The position numbers and the translations under genes are program-made. The notes under the pieces were generated by a model that was not told the DNA's origin, did not search any database, and saw only the letters and a list, made by a program, of their open reading frames with translations. Shown here piece by piece: positions 35,432 to 49,319 of a DNA stretch of 64,000 nt. Source of the stretch: Smittium mucronatum (Eukaryota; Kickxellomycota; Harpellomycetes; Harpellales; Legeriomycetaceae); assembly GCA_001953115.1 (NCBI GenBank), contig LSSL01002404.1, positions 1 through 64,000 of the forward strand, read 5' to 3'. How positions within the stretch are numbered: position 1 is the first letter of the stretch; every line of letters starts with the position of its first letter.

Positions 35432-37349
35432 ATGGCTGACTCATTGATATATGAAGATTCCCCAATCTCCGAATATCTTAAAGGTTAGTTCTACTCACGT
35501 CTTCTCAACTAGTGACAATCCAAATCTATAATTTTAATGTTTGATAAATCCAACTTTAAGAATATTTAGAGTTTGATCAAATTGTTCCATATGAGGTTCC
35601 TTTAAAACTCAAGGCTCTTGAACTTGAGCCATCTCCTCTGGTATATTTTTTTATCTATTCTTTCTTAGCAACTAGGATTATTCTATTTCTCTCATTTAGA
35701 AACGATTTATCCATCATTTATATATTGGACTCAAAGGCTTTTACAAATACTTCGCGTCACGAACTACCATGCCTATCCTTCCTAAAATCGACGTTTTTTT
35801 GATCCGTTTTTTGGCCCTTTATTTAAATCCCAGAAAGCCTCTATCAAAAATTTCACGTAAATCAGTAGACCTATTTGGGATTTTTTGGAAAAAGAAATTA
35901 ACCCGAAGCCCTCTCCTGCTATCTTTAATTTTCTCTTTCATCATATTTAATTCCTGTGCACTTTTCCTAAAAACCTATTTAGCAAAGATATCCATTTCTT
36001 GGACATTTACTTTTATTTCCCTCTCGATAATCTTTTGCGTAAGTTTATTTGCCAAATTTGTACGAATACTTGTTCATTTTAATAATTTTTTTTAAATTTT
36101 TTATTCTTTCTACAGAAAATAGCTACGATTTTGTTTTATCGAATTCATTTCATAGCTGAGACAATATTTTTTCGTATTGATTCAGAATTATTGGTAAGAA
36201 ATGTTCGAAAATGTATCAATTTTCTTCAAGAATCCGAGTTGTTATATAAAGAAACTGGTTTTTTTCATCCAAATTCTACAAATCCGATATTTCAAGCCAA
36301 TCCCGCAGTTATGCAAAAAAGACAGTCTTATAAAGCTTACGAAAAACTAAGATCTCAAATCAGACTTTGTTTGGTTGAATCCACTCCTAAAATTCTGCAT
36401 TTATTAAGCTTTTTTAACAATGATCTTCAAGTTTTATTTGATTCGAATGTGCAAGATATTATTCCTTCAGAGTTTAATAACACACAGATTTCCATCAAAG
36501 ATCTTAAAGAAGGATTTGAGATATGGGTATTTCTGGTTAATTATGTTTCTACCTTGTTAAAGGATTCCTCTGATCTTATAACACAGGAAAAATTAACTTT
36601 GGTTTCAGATAACTTGGAAACAGTAAACAAAAAAATGGAAAACCAATCCCACAAATTGTCCTTAGCTTTATCAAAGACAAATCCCATCATTGCACTCAAT
36701 TCTGAGAAAATTTCTGTTTTCTCCAGGAGCTCTAAGCAATTTGCCGCAATTAATAGACTGTCAACTTTAACTAATAACATAAACTCAAAGTTGCTATTAT
36801 TAATCGATGAAATGCATTCCTCTTCTGATGGCTCTGATTTTTCAAAAAACCAGATTACTGATAGTGTAATGAATCTCTATCTATCTATTAAAGACGATGT
36901 TGATATTTTGCAAGATAGCTATTCCCAATCCATTCCCACTTTTCAATCCCAAATTGTCTCTCACGAACCTGAACCAAACTGCCCTCCAAAGTTCCAGGAT
37001 GTCTTCGAAAGCACAGACTTTGTCGGTTCAATAGCCGACTGTTCTGTTGATTACTTTGATCTGGATGCACCGGAGCAAATCTACGAGGCTACATCTGCTC
37101 CATCCCACATCTCAATCAAAAAGGTATTTCATCTATTCTCAACAAATTGTATCTTCTTATTAAATTTTTATTTTTACATTATAAAAAAAAAAATCTTTTT
37201 AGAGCAAATTAACCAGAGAGGAAAGAATAAAAAATGCTAAGCAAAAGAGAGATCAAGCAAAACCCAAAGATTCTCTCGAAACGGGGATAGATATGATCAA
37301 TGAATTAAAAAACGTCCTTGCTGCCAAACACTCAAAGAAAAATTTGTAA
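35432..37349 (+). CDS. Vezatin-like protein with myosin-binding domain
   Basis: Five exons: 35432-35483, 35570-35640, 35700-36038, 36116-37123 and 37203-37349, encoding 538 residues. Start: MADSLIYEDSPISEYLK, matching the EDSPLAEYL-type N-terminus of fungal members. Two probable membrane helices (about residues 115-160, SPLLLSLIFSFIIF and TFTFISLSIIF) are followed by the conserved domain with VRKCINFLQESELLYKETGFF and LRSQIRLCL. The C-terminus KLTREERIKNAK..ELKNVLAAK is also typical. Animal vezatin bridges myosin VIIa and adherens junctions; the fungal protein probably tethers a class V myosin to a membrane, which is inference. Exon 4 contains a helical, Ser-rich middle. It converges with MIF2, 92 bp away. 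Confidence 0.8.
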
Positions 37350-37441
37350 AAACTCTAATTGATTCCAAGCCCAGAATTTCTATCTCTGGTATACCCACTC
37401 TCATTTTTTGAATATCGGAAAAAACGATTGTATAATGGATT

Positions 37442-39717
37442 TTAGTCGAGAGGTGACGAACTCACAAAAAATATTCTGGCTGTTGCTGGGCCTGGGTTAA
37501 AAATGGAGTAAGAATTGCCTCTAGGAACACAGAAATGAGACCCCATTTCCAATAAAATTGGCGAGCCTCTAAATGTAACCTTTATTGACCCATGACATAC
37601 ATAAAAGACTATAGTACACGATTTGGTATTTCTTGGGGGCTTCTCTGAGTTGGGTGGGATTTCTATTAGCCCGCTTTGAACAAATGGTTTAGTTCCTGGA
37701 TTAGAATCAGAAAAAATCCCAGCAGTGTAAAACTCTGGAGATTCTTCGTTATCTGGGGACAATCTACTTCGAACTGCTGGAGCTGAAAGTGCCACGGTCC
37801 TCTTTACCAGCTTCTGAGTATAATAGTCTACTACATCCGCTTTTGCCTCGAAAGCCCTCATTTCCAATTCTTTGTCCAACAAGTAGTCGACCGGTTTTTC
37901 TTCTTTAGGATAAAAACTTAATGTCTCGGTACCATTCTCCGTTGAATCAGAAGAATAGTCGATCTTCTTTTTTGTAGATCTACTCGGAGGCTTTCTGGGC
38001 ATAGTAATCCTGGTTCTCTTTTTTCTTTTAGGCTTTTTACTTTTATCCTCAAGTTTTACAACCCCTTTCATTGAGGGAACTACATTTCCATCTTCTGTTT
38101 TTTCAAGTTTATAAACTATATGTTCATTCCTCCAAAAATCAAGCGGTTTTATTTTTGTTCTTGTGCTTTTGCGGACTTCTCCAGATACTTCAGGAGTAAC
38201 CTTGGTATTATCAACATTTTTGAGGATTTTGGGCTTTTTAGAAACAGGAATTGGTGATTCAAAATCATTCTCAACATTTGTAGATGATGGAGCATCATCC
38301 AAGTCCATAGGTACATCAGTACTTGAAAAGTTGGGTGAATTTAATTGTTCATTTTCTTCAAAAATAAAGTCAGAATCAATTGGTAAGTTAACATTATCTT
38401 CTACTTGTTTTTGGGGAGGTATCGTGTCTTCCTTTATTTCAGAAGAATTTAAAAATTCAGAAGAGTTATCTAGATTAGTATCGTAAGGATCTGTGTCATT
38501 TTGGGATAGGTTTTCAATCACAGATGGTTCGATGATTTCCGGAATCACTTCAGAGTTTTCTATTTCAGATACTTTTACTTTGTTCGATATGGGCGATTTA
38601 GATAAAAGGTTTGTAATAACAACACTATCATTATTTGTAGAAATTATAGGGGAATTAGGGGAGAATATAATATCAGATTTATTATCTTTGGATATCGGTG
38701 TGTATAAATCAGGAGCTTTAAATTCGAAAATTTCAGAGGGAGACGCAGTATCTGGGGATAGTTGATTGTTTATAGATATTTTCCACTTCTGCCTAAGATT
38801 TGGTGTTATATTCGGTTCTGGAGAATTCATTTTATATTGAAGATTTTTTTTCTCAGAGGATTTAACCACAGGGGTAGCTTGGGGAGGGGGTTTAAATGGG
38901 GTAATGTTTTTAGCAAGTGTATTATTCGTTAGGGGTGATTTTATTGGAGAATTTTCCACTTTAGAGAATGATTTAGGTTTTGGAAAGGAATCTGTATTAG
39001 CATCGGGAATTGAGGGGGTTAAAGAGGAGCCTAAAAGCTCGGAATCAGATAAAAGTCTACTTTTCCTGTCGGCTCTACTTTTTCGCATTTTTTTGTTCTT
39101 GGATTGAGAATCTTTGATAGAACTGAGCAAAGCTTTGTTGGCCATAACGGTATTCTTACTTTTTTCCGAATCAACTGCAAAGTGAAAGAAGTTTAAAATA
39201 ATTATAAGAAATAAATAAAAGCAAAAAAAATAGTGTAAATACCCTGGGAATCTAAAGTGGTATTTCGTATGAATTGAGGATCGGTATTGGAAGAATCGTA
39301 GGAGGCAGAACTACCAAAATCTTTCGGATCGATGGGGGCAACTGGTGAGGGTTCATAACTTGTGATTAGGGCTTTGGGTAAAGGGCTGATATTCTGCAGG
39401 ACTAAACGAGAAATCCCATCGAGAGATTCATTATCGCTGAAAGGTTGATCGGAATCATCTTGAGAAGCTTTATTGTAAAAGTCGTCAACATCTTCGATTC
39501 CATCCGAATCAGTATCTACAGACTCGTTGATGGTAATCCCTGTCTTTCTGGAAAACATCGAATTATAATTGGAGATATTTTATTAAAAAGGGTGAAAAGT
39601 TATGTACTTTAATATTTTATAAAGCGATAGGAATGATAGAGGATAGCCACACTTTTAGAAAAATGAAGAGGAGAGAGAAAAAGCTTACCTTCCTTTGATT
39701 CCGAGCTCTGAAAACAT
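37442..39717 (-). CDS. MIF2: Centromere protein Mif2/CENP-C
   Basis: Three exons: 39717-39689 (29 nt), 39547-39243 and 39174-37442, giving 688 residues. The protein binds the CENP-A nucleosome and the Mis12 complex to found the inner kinetochore. Residues 4-14 (ELGIKGRKTGI) and the following DGIEDVDDFY are the Mif2 N-terminal motif. The first exon splits it after GR; the ATG at 39558, inside intron 1, is rejected for that reason. Around residue 450 is the CENP-C motif (RKSTRTKIKPLDFW), preceded by a long Ser/Pro/Asp-rich disordered region and followed by a basic stretch (KRKKRTRITMPRK). Residues about 590-688 are the cupin dimerisation domain (CTIVFYVCHGSIKV, MGSHFCVPRGNSYSIFNPG). It is divergent from the small membrane protein gene, 118 bp away. 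Confidence 0.92.
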
Positions 39718-39835
39718 AACTACAGATTATTCAATATTTGGCTTCGGACATTTCAAAGAGATCTCTTCTTTGACAACTTAACTATCGTTTGTTTTGTCCT
39801 GAACACAATCGTGTCATTAACTCTTTCTGTATTTT
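39718..39835. promoter_or_regulatory. Divergent intergenic region of MIF2 and a membrane protein gene
   Basis: Only 118 bp separate the two start codons, so both promoters and both 5' leaders must fit here or overlap the coding regions. No motif could be assigned by eye. Confidence 0.4.
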
Positions 39836-40087
39836 ATGGCATTTCCTAACCATTGGTTCTTTGGATCGTTTACTGTTTATTTATTTCATTATACTTTAAA
39901 AAACTCTGCTTCAATCCCCACTGTTTGGCTTATAGCATTTTTCATTTGCTTTCACTCCATAGCATTATCTTATGGTTGGATATCCCGAAAAGGTTATTTC
40001 AAAAACAAAGCTCATCTATTAGCTCTCAATGTTTACATTTTATTGATTACTATTTTCATTTGTGGATATTCTTTGTATTTTTTCTGA
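39836..40087 (+). CDS. Small two-helix membrane protein, 83 residues
   Basis: Intronless frame starting MAFPNHWFFGSFTVYLFHYT. Two strongly hydrophobic segments, about 27-46 (TVWLIAFFICFHSIALSYGW) and 61-83 (LLALNVYILLITIFICGYSL), are linked by a basic loop (ISRKGYFKNK); the first 20 residues are also aromatic-rich. The layout recalls the TMEM254/DUF4499 family (Trp at the start of a helix, a KG loop, Ala-Leu-Leu at the next helix), but the match is weak and unverified. The ATG lies 118 bp from the MIF2 start. It may be a genuine short gene; a chance open frame is less likely because both the hydrophobic pattern and the basic loop are coherent. Confidence 0.55.
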   Translation: MAFPNHWFFGSFTVYLFHYTLKNSASIPTVWLIAFFICFHSIALSYGWISRKGYFKNKAHLLALNVYILLITIFICGYSLYFF

Positions 40088-40740
40088 TTTGGTCCTCTCA
40101 ATAGTTCTGCGAATAAAAAAAAATCTATTCAATGGCAATTTTCCGAAAAAGAAAAGAAAATATAAATGATTTCAAACCACTGGATAATAATTACGTTTGC
40201 GATTTTTCCCATTTGATTCCGGCATTCGCGATTTGTGCCAAATAAAATATTTTTATTAATCAAAAACATTTAATGATAAATATACCATTCATAAACTAAT
40301 TAAAAACATTTAATGATAAATATACCATTCAAACACTAATCAAGAATTAAAATTATTAACCAAAAATATTCTTTTCTAATTCACGTGTTGGACTATTTTT
40401 TTAGATCGTGATTGAACTAATTAGAATATTGGGGTAATCTGCATACGTACATTATTCGCCAATTAATTCGTTTTACGAATTTTTTTTCACATTACCAATG
40501 ATACGACATATTGCTAATTATTTCGAATCCATTGGTGTTTTTCTTAATTAGACCCTTTATATCCTATAAAAAAATAGAGATGATCCCAATTAGAAACCAA
40601 ATACAAATGCATGAATTAAACGCGAACTGACAGTATGCGAAGACAACATTTACATATATTTCTGTAGCAGATCTAGCAAGAAGTCTTACTATTGCCAATC
40701 CCTGTTTTTCGTTTCCATTTAACACTTCGAATCTTCCGAA
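40088..40740. other. Spacer between the membrane protein gene and U2A'
   Basis: Contains the tandem repeat at 40262-40341 and presumably the U2A' promoter at its right end. Nothing else is recognised. Confidence 0.45.
40262..40341. repeat. 40-bp tandem repeat, two copies
   Basis: AAAAACATTTAATGATAAAT followed by ATACCATTCA is repeated head to tail with a 40-bp period and few differences. Confidence 0.8.
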
Positions 40741-41640
40741 ATGAAGCTAACTGCTGACTTAATATTGAGCTCCCCTTCACATATAAATGCTTCTATGGAC
40801 CATGAGCTTGATCTTAGAGGTACATGGCTTATCCTCAACTTTTTCCGCGCTCGATTATGTTTATTTATTTATTATAAAAAAAAATAGCCTCCAAACTCGA
40901 TTTTTAAATTTCTTTAATTACTTCTTTATAGCAAATAAGATCCCATCCATAGAAAACTTGGGTGCGACAAAGGTAAACAGTTTTTCATCCTTATATAACA
41001 CTACCATTAGCTTTATTTAATATTTCTACCTAAATACTTCAAGGATTTGTACGATGCAATAGATTTAACTGATAACGAAATCAATAGTTTGGGGAACTTT
41101 CCATTACTTCCTCGATTAAAACGTTTATTTTTGGGAAATAACAGAATAAGATACATCGCTCCCAATTTACATACAACTATTCCAAACTTAAATACCCTAG
41201 TCCTCACCAACAATTATCTTGAGGAACTTGTTGATTTGGAGCCATTAAAGAATTTGAAGTTTCTTGAATCACTTATAATTATTGGAAACCCCGTCTCCCG
41301 AAACTCTAATTTTCGTTCATGGATTATTTACCGCTTCCCTCAATTGCGGCTACTAAATTTAACTAGAATAAAAAAATCTGAACGAATAGCCTCTCTTTCC
41401 CTTTACGAAACTCAATCATCCGAACTATCTGCCTTAGCAAATTCTATTCTACAAGTCTTACCTACTAATACTTTTGAACCCGGACAAGGATTTTCTGATG
41501 AAAATACAAATGATACTTCTGATTCCATGGTTCAAGATAATTCTGAATCCGAAGAAATTCGAAAAAAAGCCATCAATGCAATGGCTAATGTTCAAGCTAG
41601 TTCCATTGAATCTGCAATAATTTCATCTCAGAATATATAA
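40741..41640 (+). CDS. LEA1: U2 snRNP protein A' (Lea1/SNRPA1)
   Basis: Three exons: 40741-40819, 40932-40972 and 41044-41640, giving 238 residues, the usual size. It binds U2 snRNA stem-loop IV together with U2B'' and acts in branch-site recognition. The start MKLTADLI, then HELDLRANKIPSIENLGATKDLYDAIDLTDNEI, aligns along the whole family N-terminus. Leucine-rich repeats follow (FPLLPRLKRLFLGNNRI, LNTLVLTNNYL, LESLIIIGNPV), then the LRR cap (YRFPQLRLLNL) and a short acidic/Ser-rich tail. The middle exon is only 41 nt. The usual Gly after DLR is Ala here, created across the first splice junction. Confidence 0.92.
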
Positions 41641-44600
41641 TCCACTCTTTAAAATTTGATATTTTAGTTGCTGCATATTATTTCTTTTTCGATACTATTT
41701 TTTATTTCATCCTCTAATGCACGATTCATTATCCCACCACACAACTTTTTCTAATTAATCAAACTAATCTTAATTTTCTTTTATTTCTTCGATGAGGATC
41801 TGGATTTAAATAAATCTTTTACAGCTAGTTCATTTTTCAAAATTCAGTTATTTTTGCTGGTTGAATAAATATAATCATGTTATGACTACTATCTAACTAA
41901 AATCTAATTGCACCTACTCAATATTTCAAGTAATAGGTTTTTACTTTTGAAATAAATCAAAACGCTAAAAAAATGGGGGTTTTAATATAAAGATCACATT
42001 ATTTATTTCCAATTATTTCAAAATGTCCATATCGAAATTTCATCTAAAATATCAGAACAGAGTAATCAAATTATTTATGCCGGGGTATCAGATAACAAGG
42101 GGTCTTTTATTCCGATAATTATATATGCAATTCAGAAAGAAAATGGAAAATACTGTTATTTTAGCGCACCAAAATATCTAAAAATAATTTTATAACTTTT
42201 ATAAGAGTTCAATATTAAAATCCAATTCCTGACAATACTCTTCAAATACCAATTATCACCTGTGTTTATTATCAACAAATAAGTAATTCAAACTATTGAT
42301 TACGTTTAAGAAAACTATGATATTACATTTTTTATTTAGAAAATTCCAAAAAATAAAAATAAAAAATTTATTATCTTTTTATTTAAACCCATTTTTATGT
42401 GGAGATAAACTTAACGATAGATAATTTCTTATAAAGCCAAGAAGGCTGATTAGAATTATTGATGGATAATTTATAAAAAAAAGCAATTTTTCCTATTGGA
42501 ACCAACTTTTTTCTGATAGAACGAGTAATAGATTTTGTCTCTTTTTATAATTATTAAGTTCTGTTCTTTATTATTAAAACGTATTAAATTTTATTATAAA
42601 CGTAAAAGATAATATTTCAAAAGAGGTTTTTTCTATAGAAATTTTGGGATTTATCACTATATCCGTAATTATAGCTTATAAGCGTATATGGAGTGTAAGA
42701 TTAAAATTTTCTTTATTAGCGTTAAAAGTAATTCAATTTATCTATATTTACTAATGAAAATGTTGGATTTTTTTATTTTCGATCATATCACATTTCATAT
42801 TCAATAAAAGTAATAAATTCAATTTTTTGATATATTTCTAATATCATTACATGTAGTATATTTTTTTTTGATCACATAAATAATTATATGATATAAAAAA
42901 ATGTAATAAAATGGTTTAAAACTATTTAAAATTAAGGAATTAAACCGAAGTAAAAAATCCACCAACCAAATGCAAAACACGGAATCAGATATCTATTCGA
43001 TACAGAGGAAAAAAAATAACCAAATCTATAAACTCCTAAATTCTCCTTATAACTTATAGTTTGCTTCAAAGTAAGATCCATCAATATCAGAGTCTGGGAT
43101 ATAAAGTGAGTTGTTTTAAGAAAAATAAATATATTCCAAATTAAATTATAAATGGTTGTTTCCCAATCTCTTTAATATTTTGTTTTAAATTGGGAATATT
43201 GTTATAACTTTAATTTATTTATCAGGGAAATGTATTTTTAAAATCTTGGAGATTTTATATCTTCAGAATTCTATTTCATCAATATTTTAATATTTTTTTT
43301 CATACTTTATATTGGGAGAATAGATTCTAGAAAACATAAATTACTAATACTTACCTAAACGTTGAAAAAAAAAAGGAAATTTGCTAATGGAGATAATCTA
43401 GATATATTTATATATCTTCCAAAATAAATTAGCAAATACTCACTATCAAAAAGTATATACTTTCTTATTTTGGATCTATTGATCAATTAAAAACATAAAA
43501 AATCCGAATAAATCTCCAAACTCGATATATTTAAACCAAATCATTTATCATTGTTTAATAATGAAGATACATAGATACTTGTTTTTATATACCCAATAAA
43601 TTTATTTTGATATAAACTTATTCGACTCGGCTATTGTGGAATTTTAATTTCGGAAAAGAAGGAAAACTCGATTAATACAATTTTTTATAATCAGCCAAGT
43701 AAATGCCAGCTGGTTTCTATTAAATTTTTAACTATCCATTGTGCAAAAAAATAGTTGAAATGAATAAATAAAAGTATACCCATTTTTAATTTATCCAAGT
43801 CTATTTTTATTAATAGCTTTAGAAAATGGTAGTCGCCATCATCAAAAGTGATAATAGTTGGTTAGTTTTTTTTCTATAAATATCTATCATTTTGATGGCA
43901 AAGGTTTTTTTAATTATAAAAAAATATTTTAATAAATGACATTTAAACTTTTTGATATTATAAAGTGAGTTGTTAATTGCGGTAAAAAGTATAGATATTT
44001 ACATGATAAATTTTAAGGATTTTTAACAATAATTTGTGTGGGTATAACAAAAACCCGAAAAACTCAATTTAAGATCTCTTATTTCGAAAGACGAATTTTT
44101 ATTTCCAATACCCAAGTTCCATTATCAAATACGTCTTTTAAATTTTATACTGAAATATCTATTTATACTATTGTTTTTTCTTGATGTTTTTTAGGTTACA
44201 TAACATATATTAAAATTAGATCTTGAAATTAAAAAAATGTGTCAATGGATGAGAAGATATTTTTAAAGACACAAGATGCAAATAACAAAGAAAATCAGTT
44301 ACCTTAACACGGCTTTCTGTTATATTCTGTGTTGTTCTATTTTTCAATATTTTGAAAACAGAAATTCTAATCTCAGATTAAATCCGCAGTTTAAAGATAG
44401 CTCGCGTAAAATAAAAATTTTATATTACTTTTTATTTTGTTTTATTTTATACAATTTAATTGGTCGAATTTTTGGTTTTTAAAAAGTTCATATGATTTAT
44501 TTTTATTGTAAACAGTAAAAAACTCCTGAATACGCGGCATTCTATTCTCAATATTTATTTTTTTGCGATTTATTTAATTTTATTATTAAATCTTTTATTT

Positions 44601-47600
44601 TGGATTCATAATTGATTTCCATATTAGTTTATATTTTCCAAAATTTAAAACCAAATAACAATGAGCTAAATATAAAAGTTTAAAAGTTATATATATATAT
44701 TTTTTTTGACATTTTTTTCCAATAAATTTCTATTTTTTAAACTTTTATTATTATGAAAATTGAATATTATCGTTTCTATTAAGGGTTCTTCCGAAAAATC
44801 TAGTTTTATATCGCTTTTTTTAAAATGAATTATTCCATAATAGAAATTCAAAATAAAAACAGATCCTACTGAAATTATTATTTAATAATATTATGTTTGG
44901 ACAAAAATGAATGATTTTCCTAATTATTAATCCAAATATATGAATAATTCAAACAGTGATTTTATTATTAGTTTAAATATTCCAAATCTTACCTAATGTG
45001 AAAAATACAGCTTTATTTATCTAGTATATAAACTTTATACTCTGAATAGTTGTAAAATTATTTATTAATAATCAATAAAGCTTTTTTTAATCTATTTTTG
45101 ATTAATTATCTAAAATATAAGAATTTCGGTCAATCGTTATACTTATCGGATTTTTTTTTATGAGCTTCAACGAAAAGAAAAATTATATCCAAAAATTTAA
45201 TAAAGCTAAAGGCCAAATAAATAAATTTCCTCTTTATGATATAATTTCTGATAATATTTTAATTCACTTACTAACTCCCAATCTTTTTTAATTCAAATTT
45301 AAAAGGTTTCTATTAATTAAATATCATATATATATTTTTTTATGAATAAAGTTATGAGTTTATTAGGTTAATTAATATAGATATATTTTTTTATGACCGT
45401 GATTTTTGCCTATGGAAAAAAAAAATCGAATTACCCTTCGATTTAAATAAATATTTTTTTATACATAGTTTTATTTCATTTTAGTAATTATGATATTATT
45501 TTCTTTTTCGCTGTTAATAAAAAATAATATTTTAAATTCTTTATTATATATTTAATCGCTAATGAGAAAAATTTTATCATTTTATAAATTTACTTTTTTA
45601 TCGAAAAAATTCTACCCAATTAAAATTTCAATTTTTTTAATTAAATTCATGATATTCATGAATAAATCTGTGAAATTATATAATTTCAAATATTTTATTA
45701 TTTATTCTCTGTAACTATTTAAGTATTTTAAAATTTTGCTTGTTTTATTTTAGAAAAATATGGATATGGCTTAAAAAAAGTATCCTATTAACTGAATTAA
45801 CTTCTTACTTTAGAAATGATTTTTTTTTCTATTCGTGTCAAGATTCTTTATACAAGTTATAAATACTTTTTAAGCGAGATTTAAAATGAAAAGAGAGGTT
45901 CTCTACCTGTTTTAATTGGGGTTTTAATATACTTTAAAAAAAAATATCTTGATTTTAATGATTTTTTAGAGTTAGTATTTTCAGGATTTTCAAAATTATA
46001 TACTTAAGGATTTTATAAACTAGAATTTATAATAAAAAAATTCACTCATGTCTCAGTTGCGAAAAATTGAAAATCTTTAAAAAAATAAAATGAAATAAAA
46101 CTTATTACTAGTCCTGATATTTTCTTTTCTCATATAACTCATTTATTTCTAGAAAAAGGCAGTTTTTAATGGATATATTATATTTTAACCCCCCTCCCTC
46201 TCCATCTAACTTATTTTTTTTAATAACAAATAAATTTTTAGAGTTAATATTTATTTTTACCTACCTAAAATATTTCAAGGTTGACTATTCTTTATTATAA
46301 TAACTTAATTTTTGTTTAAAATTAAACCTAAAGCTATTTTTCAATAATTAGTAATCAATCGGATTTTTATAAACTAATAAGATTAGAATTATGATTATTC
46401 GCAAAATGAACATTTTTTTGAAGCTTTTCGCAAAAATAAAAAAATCTTATGCCAGTTTTTTATTTTTTGAAATTTCTATTAATTTTTTTATGTAAAATAG
46501 ATTTATATCATATAAACAGCCATAAATTACAGTCTCCACTAGTTTTAATAGGATTATTTAACATTTTTAAGAGAGTTTTTATACTCCACTTCTATCCTTA
46601 AGTAAATTGAGATACAAAGTGATTCATTATAAATTAATTGCCTATATTGAAACTATTTATTTAATGAGTATTTTTAACGATCTGCCCACTTATAGACAGT
46701 TTTATTATTATTATTTATGTTTCAATATTATTCTGGGTATTTTTTCTTAAAATTAAAATATCAGAATCGTTACATAAGCTGGTATAAATTTCTGTATATT
46801 TTGGGTTAAATAATCTATGTATTGCTTTACTTAAGGTACGGGTAATATCAAAATCACAAAAATTTAATCTTTGTGTGGAAATCTTGAAATCGCTTTAGCA
46901 ATAATTAAGCTATAAATATTCAGTTTTTAGTTATTTTGTAGTTTTTGGGCAGTTTTTTTTGGTTTAATTATATATAATATCAAGATGTATTTTCTTTTTT
47001 TATCTCTTTCATATTAAAATAATTTTCTATGTACTCTCAAAGACTTCAAGCACAAGTTTGAGCTTCTAATTTTGTTTTTTTTTTATTTTTTACAATCATC
47101 AGTTTTTAATTATTTTCTTTAATTCGACTAAATTTTTTGATTCGGGATTGTAATTTGACTTGGTTTGCGATATTTACTATAAAACAAATCAATTGTATTA
47201 TAAAAAATTCAAAGATGGAATTTTTAGATTATTTTTAAAAATATTCATTATATTTTAGTGAATAATTTATTTATATGTATAAAAGTTTTTTTATTTTAGG
47301 TAATAATAGGATTTGATGACTTTATACAAGAATTTTATTTATTTTCTTATAACTATTATAGAAATTTTCTTTTAACTATCTAGGAATCTAAAATTATTTG
47401 CTTGAGTTTTAAAAAGGTTTAATTGGATTTATCTATATTTAGGTTGGAAGCAGAGAAAAGATGCATTTGAATTTTATATTCAACCCAAAATTTATTTTTC
47501 GACTCCTTTATATGGGCGATTTTTTTTAAAAAAAATAATAAGTAGAAACAGAGCTTATTATATATATATATATGACTAGTAAGAATAATTAATTGATTTA

Positions 47601-49319
47601 ATACATTAATTTTTTTGATTTATTCTCCCCCCTGTTTTTTTTCTAAAAAAAATATTCTAATTATTATTTCTTTTTTTCTAAGTTTTATTGGATACGGGAG
47701 TATAAAAATTCTTCTAAAATATAGTTATGCTCCAATTAAAACTAATTATGTTTGGAATATATGGTTTTTCAAATTATAGCTATTGATTTTATAAAAATCA
47801 ATAACCTTTTACAACTTCAAAAATAAGAAATTCGACTATAAGGTGTCTATTTTTAAAAAAAGTTATAAAAAAATTTTTTTTGCGAAAAGTTTTAAAGACC
47901 ACTATTTTTTTATTATTTCCTTAAAATTATGACATAATTATTAGGTTGATAATTTTATTTTATTCTCATTATAATGTTTTTTTTATTGTTTTGATTAATG
48001 CTTGTTAAAATCAAGGTGTTTTTGATTAAAAATCTCTTATTTTATTCTCATTTAAGAACCCATTTTATTATCATTTCTTATAAATCCACAAGTTTTATAT
48101 AAATTCTACTTGCCCAATTTTGAATTTTATCTTTTATTTTTGCATTATTGTCAAATAATTTTCTTTTTTTCAGTATATCAGTGTATATGAGTGAATGTTA
48201 AATTTGATTTTAGTTAATAATTACTATTAATTAAAAAAGAATATTGGATCTTTTTTATTAAAATAAAATTAAAGTCATTCATATTTACAGCTCTCTTCTG
48301 CTTAATAATTACCATAATCTTATAGAAAAAAGAGAAACAGCTTGTTTAAATTAAATTTTAATTTATTAGTTGAATTATCTACATTATATGGTTATAATAT
48401 ATATAAAAAATTAAAGAAATATCGTCCAGTTATATATTAATAACATAAAAATTAAAAATCAAATATTTCTTATTTGAAAATTATTTATTTATTCTCAAAT
48501 TAGCTAGCTGGAAATTAACTTCAACCATTAAACTTTTATAAATAGTGCCTAAAACACATAAAAGTGGGTGAAATTAAATAAACACAATTATGAGTTATAT
48601 AAATCCTCTATTTTTAAATAAAAAGAATAAATATTTATATGAAAGTTAATATCCTAACAGCAATATGTGAAAGAAAATATCTCTTGAATTTAAAAGAAAT
48701 CCAATCAAGGATTTTAAACAATAAAGAAAATAAGTCTAATTTTTTTTGCAATTTTATATTGAATTATAAAAAGAGAAAAAAGCCTTGAAATTTCGATTTT
48801 TAATTTCGCGATTACTCGTGAATATTTTTTAAATATAAATTGAAATTAATTTAGGATAAAATCAAATTTGTGCGTTTAAATTTAAGTTATACATATATAA
48901 AATCACCGCGATTTTTTTTTTGAGAGTTGTCCTCAACAAAAAACGCGAATAAACCAGTGTGTATATAATACTTAAATAGACAAATCCCATTTAACTTTAA
49001 AAAAATTGAAAATTAAATGAATCCTTCAACAAATATATCTTTATCTGGAATATTCAAAAATAATAATATGAACTTTTTCTCTCTTTTTTTAATTTTTTTT
49101 TTTTAGTGTAGATTTTCTTTTTAATTAAGAACCTCAATATTTTCTATAAGCAATAAATTTTATTTATATTCATTAAAAAAAAATAGTAAAATTACTTATA
49201 CTTGCAAAATTCCACTAAATTTTAAAAAAATTTCTTTTAATTTTTTTTGAAAGTTATTACTGAATTCTTAAATCAGAACTTAAAAATTTCAAACAGTACT
49301 AATATCCAAAATATTTTTA
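41641..49319. other. AT-rich gene desert, left part
   Basis: About 7.7 kb of extreme AT content with runs of A and T and no open frame that looks like protein. No ordered repeat array, tRNA or rRNA seen. Short (TA)n runs occur, for example near 47555. Confidence 0.55.

Noticed and set aside
39558..39560. ATG at 39558 as start of MIF2
   Set aside because: It lies in intron 1. Splicing from 39689 to 39547 restores the conserved GIKGRKTG motif, which this start would lose.
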